A stretch of 7,141 bases of DNA from Oscillospiraceae bacterium (GCA_031261245.1 JAISKU010000186.1:1-7141); one strand, 5' to 3'. Positions 1-6,340 are shown, counted from the stretch's first letter. Translations and numbers: made by a program. Notes: generated by a model from the sequence alone, not told the origin.

Positions 1-167
1 CGGCGGTGCTGTCATCGTTCGCGCGGGAGTTCTCGCTCGGGACGGTGTACGCCGGGGCGCGGCGCGTCACGGTGAGGGAGTACCCGGAGGGTGCGGCGGA
101 GGCGCTGCGCGCGGCGGGCTTCTCGCCGTCGATGGGGGATTTTGTGCTGTACAGGAGCGCGGTGTGA
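1..167 (+). CDS. C-terminal end of an unidentified protein (5' truncated)
   Basis: An open frame enters from the left edge (first full codon at base 3) and ends at TGA 165-167, giving 54 residues that end in FVLYRSAV. The GC-rich third positions match the helicase and larE genes, so it is probably a real gene of the resident genome. The ending has the pattern 'charged strand, A-L-x-x-A-G-F, short strand, L-Y-R', which faintly resembles the C-terminal end of large Lhr-type DEAD/DEAH helicases; this is a weak similarity judged by eye and I do not assign a function. The next gene starts 55 bases downstream on the same strand. Confidence 0.6.
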   Translation, partial: AVLSSFAREFSLGTVYAGARRVTVREYPEGAAEALRAAGFSPSMGDFVLYRSAV

Positions 168-222
168 CGGGGGTAATTATTTTGGCTGCTATGAAATTAT
201 TAAAGGGAATGGGAGAACAAAA

Positions 223-1047
223 ATGATATTTGATTGTGAGCTTGTCGGGAAAATCGGTTCCATGGCCCTGATTAATCAGGAGATAAATGAACTGGATTAC
301 AATACATTCAGCCGGATCGGGAAATATTTGCAACCCGGCCATGTGTGGATCAGTTCAGGCGCCGTAGAGATCGGGAAAATTGATTATTTCAAAAGAAACA
401 ATTCGTCAATCGAGCCGGAAGACGATATTGCCAAATCCCTGTATGCCGCGCAAGGGCAATGTATCCTAATTGAGAATTACAGGCGCTTCATCGAGCCCGA
501 ATATTCGGTGAGACAAATATTGATTGAGCATAATCATTTTAACGATAATGCCAAAAAAGACTACATAAAAAGGCTGCTTATGCGGTCGATGGAGCAGAAA
601 GCAATTCCGATTATTAACTACAATGACTCCGTGAGTAATGATGAAATCATGAAAATGGAAGTAAGTAAAATTCGAAGCAGCAACGAATTTGCGGTGGAAT
701 GCATTGATAACGATGAAACCGCCTCTCAAATTTCGTTGTTACTAAAATCAAGATATCTGCTTATTATGACTTCATCTGAAGGATTGCTCGAAAATCCATC
801 GGAGCCTTCAACCTTGATTGAAAAAGTGGAGGGAAAAGATACCTACGAACTGATTGAAAATATTGACGGTCTGTTAGAAAATTGTATTGGATCAAGCCGA
901 AAAGGCTCCAATGGTATGCTCGCAAAATTGCAGTTTCTTAAAGAGCCTATTAAAAACGGAACCACTGTCATTATTGGGAGCTCAAAGTACACCATACCTG
1001 ACTTAATAAACGGAACAGTTAATCGAACCATTTTTATGGTGCGGTAA
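223..1047 (+). CDS. Amino-acid-kinase-fold protein, glutamate 5-kinase-like, no PUA domain
   Basis: This 274-residue protein has the layout of the amino acid kinase family. VGKIGS (8-13) corresponds to the phosphate-binding KxGS of ProB, and ISSGAVEIG (43-51) to the second glycine loop. INYNDSVSNDE (131-141) matches the ProB NENDxV site. DNDETASQ (162-169) with the following LLIMTSSEGLL matches the nucleotide-site strand, and GSNGMLAKL (228-236) corresponds to GTGGMxTKL. ProB proteins phosphorylate glutamate in proline synthesis, but deviations (Y for E in NEND, a changed GTGGM loop) leave the substrate open; homologues are often labelled uridylate kinase or simply amino acid kinase. The ATG at 223 is preceded by GGGAG (211-215) at 7 bases. 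The frame is open further upstream, but those codons overlap the previous gene and read as arginine-rich nonsense. The gene is markedly AT-rich compared with both neighbours, which suggests transfer. Confidence 0.85.
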   Translation: MIFDCELVGKIGSMALINQEINELDYNTFSRIGKYLQPGHVWISSGAVEIGKIDYFKRNNSSIEPEDDIAKSLYAAQGQCILIENYRRFIEPEYSVRQILIEHNHFNDNAKKDYIKRLLMRSMEQKAIPIINYNDSVSNDEIMKMEVSKIRSSNEFAVECIDNDETASQISLLLKSRYLLIMTSSEGLLENPSEPSTLIEKVEGKDTYELIENIDGLLENCIGSSRKGSNGMLAKLQFLKEPIKNGTTVIIGSSKYTIPDLINGTVNRTIFMVR

Positions 1048-1063
1048 CTGAGAAAAATATGAG

Positions 1064-3400
1064 ATGGATATTTTGCTTATCGAGAAAACCATGTCGGTGC
1101 GGGAGCTCGCGGAGCTCGCGCGCTCCGGCGATATCGACTTTCGCAGCGCGGCGTCCGTCAAGGCGGCGGAGGGCGCGAGGCTGCACAGGCTGCTGCAGAG
1201 CCTCGAGGGCGGGGAGTACGAGACGGAGGTGACGCTGCGCGCCGAGTGGGAGCGCGGGGGCGTGCGCTTTCGCGTCGCGGGGCGCGCCGACGGGGTGATC
1301 ACGGGGCGGGACGGCTCCGTGACGGTGGACGAGATTAAGACGACGATGAAGTCCGTCGCGAAGATTGCGGAGGACGATTACGGCGAGCACTGGGCGCAGG
1401 CGGCGTGCTACGCGCGCATGTACTGTGAGCGGGAATCGCTCTCGGGCGCGGCCGTGAGGCTGACGTACTATCAGGCGGACACCGGGGAGACGCGGCGGTT
1501 CACGCGGGCGTACACGTATGAGGAGCTGCGGGAGTACGTGGACGGACTTTTGGACAGGTGCGTGCGCGGGGCGGTTTTTGAGTACGAGTGGCGCGGAGTG
1601 TCGCGGCCGTCGATGAGCGCGGCGGCGTTCCCGTTTGAGGAGTTCCGGTCGGGTCAGCGAAAGCTCGCCGGGGAGGTGTATAGGGCCGCGCGGGACGGGC
1701 GGAGGCTGTACGCGGCGGCCCCGACGGGGACGGGAAAGACGATCTCGGCGCTGTTTCCGGCCGTGCGCGCGCTCGGCGACGGGTATTGCTCCAAGGTGTT
1801 CTATCTGACGGCGAAGGAGACGGCGCGGCAGGTCGCCGCCGATGCGGTGTCGGCGATGGCGGGCGCGGGTCTGCGCGCGAAAACAGTCGTGCTGACGGCG
1901 AAGGACAAGATCTGCCCGATGGCGGAGCGGCGGTGCGACCCGGAGTCGTGCGAGCGGGCGCGCGGGCACTATGACAGGGTGGGCGACGCGGTTATAAGCG
2001 CGCTTGAGGGCGCGGATTTCCTCGGGCGGAGCGAGGTGGCGGCGGCTGCGGCGGAGTATTGCGTCTGTCCGTTTGAGTTCTCGCTGGATATCGCGACGCT
2101 CGCGGACATAATCGTGTGCGACTACAACTACGTTTTTGACCCCAAGGTGAATTTGAAACGGTTTTTCGCGGAGGGCGGGGACTTCCTCGTGCTCGCGGAC
2201 GAGGCGCACAACCTGCCGTCGCGGGCGCGGGACATGTACTCCTGCGAGCTGTCAAAGGCGGCGGTTTTGAAGGCGCGGCGAGTGCTGCCGAAGTCGGCGG
2301 GGAAGCTGAAGGCGGCGCTCGGCGCGCTGAACAAGAAGCTTTTGGATATCGGCAAGCAGCTCGAGGACGAGAGCGTGTCGGAGGAGCGGCCGGAGGGGCT
2401 TGACACGGCGGTGATGAAGGTGTGCTTCGAGGGCGGAGAGTTTCTGTCGGGCGGGAATGAGGCGCCCGAGGCGGTGAATGAGGCGTACTGGGCGTGCCTC
2501 GACTACATGCGGACGACGGAGCGGTGGGGCGCGAACTACGCCGCGATCGCGCGCGCCGCGGGGCGGGAGGTCACGGTAAAGCTGTACTGCGCGGATCCGT
2601 CGGAGTACATCGCCGCGACGCTTGAGCTGACGCGGGCGGCGGTGTTTTTCTCCGCGACGCTCACGCCGCCGGAGTATTACGCGAAGCTGCTCGGCGGCGG
2701 TGAGGAGCCGCAGACGCTCTCTCTGCCGTCGCCGTTCCCGAGGGAGAATTTTTTGCCGCTCGTCGCGGATTTCGTGAGCACGCGGTACCGTGACCGCGAC
2801 TTTTCGCGCGACGCGGTGGCGGAGATGATTTTCGCGTGCGCGGCGGCGCGGCGGGGGAATTACATAGCGTTTTTTCCGTCGTACAAGTACATGAGCGACG
2901 TGCACGAGCGGTTCGCGGAGCTCTTTCCCGAGATGCGCACCGCGCGGCAGTCGCCGGGGATGGGTACGGCGGCGCGGGAGGCGTTTTTGCGGGAGTTTGA
3001 GGCGTTGGGCGAAGGGCTTGTCGGGTTTTGCGTCATGGGCGGGATATTCGCCGAGGGCGTGGACTTCGCCGGGGAGCGCGCCGTGGGCGTGATTGTCGTC
3101 GGCACCGGCCTGCCGGGGATTGACGCGGAGAGCGAGCTCTTGCGGCGGTATTTTGATGAGAACGGCGGCGCGGGGTACGAGTACGCGTATGTGTTCCCCG
3201 GCATGAACAGGGTTTTGCAGGCCGCCGGGCGCGTGATACGCTCCGGGACGGACAGGGGGATCGCGCTGCTCATCGACGACCGCTTCGCGCGGGAGCCGTA
3301 TCCGGCGCTTTTTCCCGCGCACTGGGCGCACAGGCGGCGCGTGGGGAGCGCGAGGGAGCTCGGGCGCGAGCTCGAGCGTTTTTGGGTTGACGGTAAGTGA
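1064..3400 (+). CDS. XPD/DinG-like iron-sulfur helicase with N-terminal PD-(D/E)XK nuclease domain
   Basis: This 778-residue protein reads as an ATP-dependent DNA helicase fused to a nuclease. Residues about 10-180 look like a RecB/Cas4-type nuclease: D76 in GRADGV, then DEIKTT with E90 and K92, then Q112 and Y116 in a QxxxY-like motif. The superfamily 2 helicase follows: Walker A APTGTGKT (219-226), LADEAH (377-382), SATLTP (530-535), EGVDFAGER (664-672) and the arginine-finger motif QAAGRVIRSG (719-728). Between Walker A and the DEAH box lie C284, C291, C296 and C335 (with C333), the expected iron-sulfur cluster ligands of the XPD/Rad3 group. It probably unwinds and cuts DNA in the cytoplasm during repair or defence. 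It begins 16 bases after the kinase gene and may be cotranscribed with it. The ribosome site is weak for ATG 1064. ATG 1091 (reading MSVRELAELARSGDID) is a credible alternative, because the family usually starts near ISVREL. Confidence 0.9.
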   Translation: MDILLIEKTMSVRELAELARSGDIDFRSAASVKAAEGARLHRLLQSLEGGEYETEVTLRAEWERGGVRFRVAGRADGVITGRDGSVTVDEIKTTMKSVAKIAEDDYGEHWAQAACYARMYCERESLSGAAVRLTYYQADTGETRRFTRAYTYEELREYVDGLLDRCVRGAVFEYEWRGVSRPSMSAAAFPFEEFRSGQRKLAGEVYRAARDGRRLYAAAPTGTGKTISALFPAVRALGDGYCSKVFYLTAKETARQVAADAVSAMAGAGLRAKTVVLTAKDKICPMAERRCDPESCERARGHYDRVGDAVISALEGADFLGRSEVAAAAAEYCVCPFEFSLDIATLADIIVCDYNYVFDPKVNLKRFFAEGGDFLVLADEAHNLPSRARDMYSCELSKAAVLKARRVLPKSAGKLKAALGALNKKLLDIGKQLEDESVSEERPEGLDTAVMKVCFEGGEFLSGGNEAPEAVNEAYWACLDYMRTTERWGANYAAIARAAGREVTVKLYCADPSEYIAATLELTRAAVFFSATLTPPEYYAKLLGGGEEPQTLSLPSPFPRENFLPLVADFVSTRYRDRDFSRDAVAEMIFACAAARRGNYIAFFPSYKYMSDVHERFAELFPEMRTARQSPGMGTAAREAFLREFEALGEGLVGFCVMGGIFAEGVDFAGERAVGVIVVGTGLPGIDAESELLRRYFDENGGAGYEYAYVFPGMNRVLQAAGRVIRSGTDRGIALLIDDRFAREPYPALFPAHWAHRRRVGSARELGRELERFWVDGK

Positions 3401-3415
3401 TTTGTGAGCTATACT
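3387..3415 (+). promoter_or_regulatory. Sigma-70-type promoter for larE
   Basis: TTGACG (3387-3392) and TATACT (3410-3415) are separated by exactly 17 bases, each one mismatch from the consensus hexamers. The -35 box lies inside the last codons of the helicase gene and the -10 box just after its stop. Transcription would begin near 3422, leaving about 20 bases before the larE start. larE can therefore be expressed independently of the helicase. The call rests on sequence match only. Confidence 0.65.
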
Positions 3416-3434
3416 GATAAAAAACACGGAAAAC

Positions 3435-3440
3435 GGTGAT
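3435..3440 (+). promoter_or_regulatory. larE ribosome binding site (decides the start)
   Basis: GGTGAT matches the 3' half of the Shine-Dalgarno consensus AGGAGGTGAT and ends 4 bases before ATG 3445. A possible GTG start at 3436 lies inside this site, so 3445 is preferred. The same GGTGAT plus 4-base arrangement precedes the terminase start on the other strand. Confidence 0.5.
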
Positions 3441-3444
3441 ATTC

Positions 3445-4248
3445 ATGACAACGAATGAAAAGTATGAAAAGCTTAAAACGCGGCTCGGCGGACTGTCCGG
3501 GCTTGTGGTCGCGTTCTCGGGCGGGGTGGACTCGACATTTCTGCTGAAAACGGCGCACGACGCGATAGGCGAGAACGTGATTGCCGTCACGGCGCGCTCT
3601 TGCAGCTTCCCGGAGCGGGAGCTGAACGAGGCGCGGGCGTTCTGCGAGGCCGAGGGGATCCTGCACGTGATTGTGGATTCCGAGGAGCTGGACATCGAGG
3701 GGTTCGCGGAGAACCCGAAGAACCGCTGCTACATGTGCAAGAACGAGCTGTTCACGAAGATTTGGGAGGTCGCGAAGGCGAACGGGATCCGGTACGTCGC
3801 CGAGGGGTCAAACATGGACGACGAGGGCGATTACAGGCCGGGTTTGCAGGCCGTCGCGGAGCAGGGCGCGCTCTCGCCGCTGCGCGAGGCGGAGCTGTAC
3901 AAGGCGGAGATTCGCGAACTGTCGCGGGAGTTGGGGCTCGACACCGCCGATAAGCAGTCTTTCGCGTGTCTGTCGTCGCGGTTCCCGTACGGGGAGACGA
4001 TTACGAGGGAAAAGCTCCGCCAGATTGATGAGGCGGAGCAGACGCTTTTAGATTTGGGGTTGCGGCAGGTGCGCGTGCGGCACCACGGGGAGATCGCGCG
4101 GATTGAGACGGACGAGGACGGGTTCAGGCTGTTTGAGGACAGGGATATAAGGCGGAATTTGTACACGAGGTTCAAGAATCTCGGGTTTACGTATGTGGCG
4201 CTCGATTTGCTGGGGTACCGGACGGGGAGTATGAACGAGGGGATGTGA
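3445..4248 (+). CDS. larE: ATP-dependent sacrificial sulfur transferase LarE
   Basis: LarE adenylates the carboxylates of the pyridinium dicarboxylate precursor and inserts sulfur, a step in making the nickel-pincer nucleotide cofactor of lactate racemase and related enzymes. The 267-residue protein starts with a PP-loop ATP pyrophosphatase signature, SGGVDST (25-31). It continues with the RCYMCKNELF segment (C95, C98), EGSNMDDEGDYRPG (120-133), and FACLSSRFPYGE (173-184). C175 aligns with the sacrificial cysteine of the Lactobacillus enzyme (C176 there). The extra CxxC pair suggests the other LarE class, with three cysteines that can hold an iron-sulfur cluster and recycle sulfur; this is inference from cysteine positions. 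The length is typical of the family. larA, larB and larC are not in the window. The gene has its own promoter and ends just before a repeat-rich intergenic region, converging with the terminase gene. Confidence 0.93.
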   Translation: MTTNEKYEKLKTRLGGLSGLVVAFSGGVDSTFLLKTAHDAIGENVIAVTARSCSFPERELNEARAFCEAEGILHVIVDSEELDIEGFAENPKNRCYMCKNELFTKIWEVAKANGIRYVAEGSNMDDEGDYRPGLQAVAEQGALSPLREAELYKAEIRELSRELGLDTADKQSFACLSSRFPYGETITREKLRQIDEAEQTLLDLGLRQVRVRHHGEIARIETDEDGFRLFEDRDIRRNLYTRFKNLGFTYVALDLLGYRTGSMNEGM

Positions 4249-4260
4249 TTCCGGCGCACT

Positions 4261-4345
4261 TGTCATTCCGAGTGAAACGAGGAATCCCGTATAATCGGCG
4301 CGATACCGCAGGGGATTCTTCGTCGCTGCGCTCCTCTGAATGACA
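4261..4345. repeat. Imperfect palindromic interspersed repeat (TGTCATTC ... GAATGACA)
   Basis: The outer arms TGTCATTC (4261-4268) and GAATGACA (4338-4345) are exact inverted repeats. The inner arms GAATCCC (4282-4288) and GGGATTC (4312-4318) are also exact. Between them the arms read like the very widespread bacterial element whose spurious translation contains CHSEERSDEESP. It begins 12 bases after the larE stop and would fold into a long hairpin in RNA from either strand. It may therefore protect the transcript end or terminate it, although there is no clear T-run. Confidence 0.8.
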
Positions 4346-4368
4346 GGGGGAGGCGCGATACCGCAGGG
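4297..4368 (+). repeat. 17-bp direct repeat pair
   Basis: GGCGCGATACCGCAGGG occurs exactly at 4297-4313 and again at 4352-4368, 55 bases apart. The first copy sits in the loop of the palindrome and the second lies between it and the next repeat element. The pair may record a local duplication or nested insertion of repeats. Confidence 0.75.
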
Positions 4369-4370
4369 AC

Positions 4371-4463
4371 GGGGGAGACGCCGATGTCGCAGAAGCCCCC
4401 TCTGTCGCGGAAGCCCCCTCTGTCGCGGACGCCCCCTCTGTCGCCTGCGGCGACATCTCCCCC
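4371..4463. repeat. GC-rich inverted-repeat element with three 18-bp tandem units
   Basis: Outer arms are GGGGGAGA (4371-4378) and TCTCCCCC (4456-4463), with GATGTCGC (4383-4390) against GCGACATC (4450-4457). Inside are three tandem 18-bp units at 4392-4409, 4410-4427 and 4428-4445. The first two are identical, GAAGCCCCCTCTGTCGCG; the third differs at two positions. The last unit runs into a perfect 7-bp hairpin, TGTCGCC (4439-4445) with GGCGACA (4449-4455) and a TGC loop. The style resembles short GC-rich interspersed elements of gut Firmicutes that carry 'CCCCCTCxGTC' and 'CTCCCCC' blocks. No protein is encoded. Confidence 0.75.
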
Positions 4464-4475
4464 GCCGAGCGGGGG
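4459..4475 (-). terminator. GC-rich hairpin just after the terminase stop
   Basis: CCCCCGC (4459-4465) and GCGGGGG (4469-4475) form a perfect 7-bp stem with a 3-base loop, 4 bases past the terminase stop codon in the direction of its transcription. There is no T-run after it, so an intrinsic terminator is uncertain. The hairpin may equally be the edge of the neighbouring repeat element. Confidence 0.35.
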
Positions 4476-4479
4476 CGAT

Positions 4480-5781
4480 TTATAGGAGGTAATCCAAGTC
4501 GAGGTAGGTTTCGTATTCCGCGGGGGGCGGGGGTTCCGAGGCGCGGGAGGAGCAGAAGTAGCGCAGCGCGTCAACGGCGTGCGTGACGTCGTGCGGCGTG
4601 CGGGCGCAGTCGCCGGGGCGGCGGGAGTCGGCCTCAATCGCTTTTATGTCGGAGATTAAGCCCGGGCAGGTGTTGAAAAACACGAGCGAGGGGTTTTTGC
4701 CGTCGCCGCGCAGCATTTCTTTGATTTGCAGGTGTCCCTGTACGCGCGAGTTGCCGGCTCGCAGTACGGGGACGTTGTTTTTCGCAAAAAGTTCCGCCAT
4801 TGACGCGCCGGTGTCCTTTTGGCGGCTCCACATGTCCGGCGGGGCGAACGTCGCGGCGATCTCCTCGCCGGGGAGCGTGAGGTCGGCGATGGCGCGGGCG
4901 GCCTCGGAGACGACGAGGTTCGGCGCGCGAAGCTCACGGTAGACGTGGCATTTTCCCTCCGGCGACACGGCGAGCCAGAGGCACGCGAGCATGTCCAGCC
5001 CGTAGTCAAAGCTGCGGAAGCGCGTCCAGCGCGCCGGGACGCGGAACGGCGCGACGACGTGACGGCTTTCGTCAAACTCCGAGAAGTACGCGCCCGCGAG
5101 CGCGTCCCAGCTGCCGTGGCGGTACGCCTCGCGCAGGTTTTCGGGCAGGGAATCGAGCATTTGCAGGTACGACGGGGAGGACGCGAGCAGGTGCGTGTTG
5201 TCCTCGACGGAGGCGAAGATGAACGCGTGGTCGCTCTCGCGCTCGCCGTCGCGGTATTTGCGGTCGATGAACAGCCGCTTGACCCACGCGTGGCCGACGC
5301 CGCCGGGGTTGCAGGTTATGTAGAAGCGCTTCGGCGCGTCGGACACGCCGCGCAGACAGCCGCCGAGGTAGCGGAAGTCGCGCTCCGTGAATTGCGTCGC
5401 CTCGTCCATGAAAATCCAGTCGTACTCCTGCCCCTGATACTCCAGCTCCGCCGACGAGGACTGGTAGTGTCCGAAGCGGAGCACGGAGCCGTTCGTGAAG
5501 TACAGCGTGTGCGCGGCGGCGTTGTACGACGCGAGCTCCGGCGGGACGAGGCGCAGCGTCGTCTCTATGTGGTTCTGCTGGAGCTCCGGGTATGTGCGGC
5601 GCAGGATTAAAATGCGTATGCCCGGCCAGCGCAGCGCGCCGCCGACGGCCTTTACGCGCACGGCGTGGGTCTTGCCGCCGCCTTTCGCGCCGCCGTAGGC
5701 CGTGTACAGTGCGCGGCTGCCGAAGAACAGCGCCTGCTTCGCGTTCGGCTCCCCGAGGTCGAGCGTTATCTCGCGTGTCAA
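4480..5781 (-). CDS. Phage terminase large subunit (TerL)
   Basis: TerL is the ATP-driven motor that packages phage DNA into capsids and cuts it with a C-terminal nuclease. The 433-residue protein has Walker A GGAKGGGKT (30-38), Walker B WIFMDEA (122-128) and a coupling motif TCNPGG (156-161). It also has an RNase H-type nuclease with acidic residues D259 (SFDYG), D316 (PPDMW) and D404 in THAVDALRY (400-408). The length is normal for the family and every expected motif is present. The start chosen is TTG at 5781, because GGTGAT (5786-5791) precedes it by 4 bases; GTG at 5790 is an alternative. Its only phage partner here is the sigma-like gene upstream; small terminase, portal and capsid genes are absent. 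Its base composition matches the host, which suggests long residence or an origin in related hosts. Confidence 0.92.
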   Translation of the reverse strand: MTREITLDLGEPNAKQALFFGSRALYTAYGGAKGGGKTHAVRVKAVGGALRWPGIRILILRRTYPELQQNHIETTLRLVPPELASYNAAAHTLYFTNGSVLRFGHYQSSSAELEYQGQEYDWIFMDEATQFTERDFRYLGGCLRGVSDAPKRFYITCNPGGVGHAWVKRLFIDRKYRDGERESDHAFIFASVEDNTHLLASSPSYLQMLDSLPENLREAYRHGSWDALAGAYFSEFDESRHVVAPFRVPARWTRFRSFDYGLDMLACLWLAVSPEGKCHVYRELRAPNLVVSEAARAIADLTLPGEEIAATFAPPDMWSRQKDTGASMAELFAKNNVPVLRAGNSRVQGHLQIKEMLRGDGKNPSLVFFNTCPGLISDIKAIEADSRRPGDCARTPHDVTHAVDALRYFCSSRASEPPPPAEYETYLDLDYLL

Positions 5782-5785
5782 ATGA

Positions 5786-5791
5786 ATCACC
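5786..5791 (-). promoter_or_regulatory. Terminase ribosome binding site (supports the TTG start)
   Basis: Read on the minus strand this is GGTGAT, 4 bases before TTG 5779-5781. The site overlaps the alternative GTG start (5788-5790), which therefore looks less likely. Confidence 0.45.
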
Positions 5792-5843
5792 CCGGCGCGA
5801 GTATACACGGCGGGCGGCGAAACGCAAGCGCGCGGAACAAAAA

Positions 5844-6263
5844 TCACCGCTCCGGCGACTCCATGAGTATGCGCAGCCTTTTGAGGATTTTGTCACGCCT
5901 GTCCGCGAGGGTTTTGCGCGGGACGCCGAGGCGGCGGGCGAGCGCCGCGAGCGGCTCTCCGCAATAAAAAAGAGCGTGAACAAGGTCACGCTCTTCGCCG
6001 CTCAGTCGGGGGAGACAGGCATTCAGCTTTTCGGACATCAGGCGGCGCTCCGTGAGCTCCTCCGGCGACATGCCGGGCGACGGGAGCGCGTCCGCGCCGT
6101 TCGACGTGGCGGCATCCCACGCGTCGTAGCGCAGCAGGCCGTGGCGCGCGTCCTTTTCCTCGAGCGTGCGCTCACGCCGGCGGTGGGAGTAATACTCGCG
6201 GTAGATTTCCTCGGACACGGGGACGAGCTCATTTCTTACACGGATTATGTAATCTTTTTCCAT
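5844..6263 (-). CDS. Phage-type sigma-70-region-4-like / helix-turn-helix protein
   Basis: This 139-residue protein resembles the small sigma-factor-like regulators found near terminase genes in Firmicutes prophages. Residues 1-60 are charged and begin with a 'VSEEIYREYY' segment typical of the group. The C-terminal part (about 76-135) is a region-4-like helix-turn-helix: LSGEERDLVHALFYCGEPLA, then LARRLGVPRKTLADRR as the likely DNA-recognition part, then a basic helix. Such proteins are thought to drive late-gene transcription; because the gene lies where a small terminase subunit usually does, a DNA-recognition role in packaging is a less likely alternative. ATG 6263 is chosen because GTGGTG (6268-6273) precedes it by 4 bases; an ATG 4 codons upstream lies at 6275. 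It ends 62 bases before the terminase start and is probably cotranscribed with it. Confidence 0.8.
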   Translation of the reverse strand: MEKDYIIRVRNELVPVSEEIYREYYSHRRRERTLEEKDARHGLLRYDAWDAATSNGADALPSPGMSPEELTERRLMSEKLNACLPRLSGEERDLVHALFYCGEPLAALARRLGVPRKTLADRRDKILKRLRILMESPER

Positions 6264-6290
6264 AAAGCACCACATATAGCGTTTTATAAA

Positions 6291-6296
6291 ATTATA
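6291..6296 (-). promoter_or_regulatory. Possible -10 box for the phage gene pair
   Basis: TATAAT reads on the minus strand about 28 bases before the ATG of the sigma-like gene, in a strongly AT-rich stretch. No good -35 box lies at 16-18 bases; TTGCAC is only 14 bases away. The promoter is therefore tentative. Confidence 0.3.
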
Positions 6297-6340
6297 AAAA
6301 GCAATATATCGTGCAAATGTCGAAAAAGGGCGAAAGCTGT

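Noticed and set aside
91..222. Upstream extension of the kinase reading frame
   Set aside because: It overlaps the preceding gene and encodes an arginine-rich run unlike any kinase N-terminus; ATG 223 has a good ribosome site.
1034..2209. Long minus-strand open frame opposite the helicase
   Set aside because: It is an arginine- and histidine-rich antisense shadow typical of GC-rich coding DNA; the plus strand has clear helicase motifs.
2252..3427. Second long minus-strand open frame opposite the helicase
   Set aside because: Same low-complexity antisense composition, no recognisable motif, fully covered by the real gene.
4392..4445. CRISPR array
   Set aside because: The 18-bp units are directly tandem without unique spacers, and no cas genes are present.
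4187..4456. Small minus-strand frame containing CHSEERSDEESP-like residues
   Set aside because: This is the familiar spurious translation of an interspersed palindromic repeat, with a tandem ATEGAS-type run from the 18-bp units.
4819..5610. 263-codon plus-strand frame opposite the terminase
   Set aside because: Valine- and arginine-rich shadow; the minus strand encodes all terminase motifs in order.
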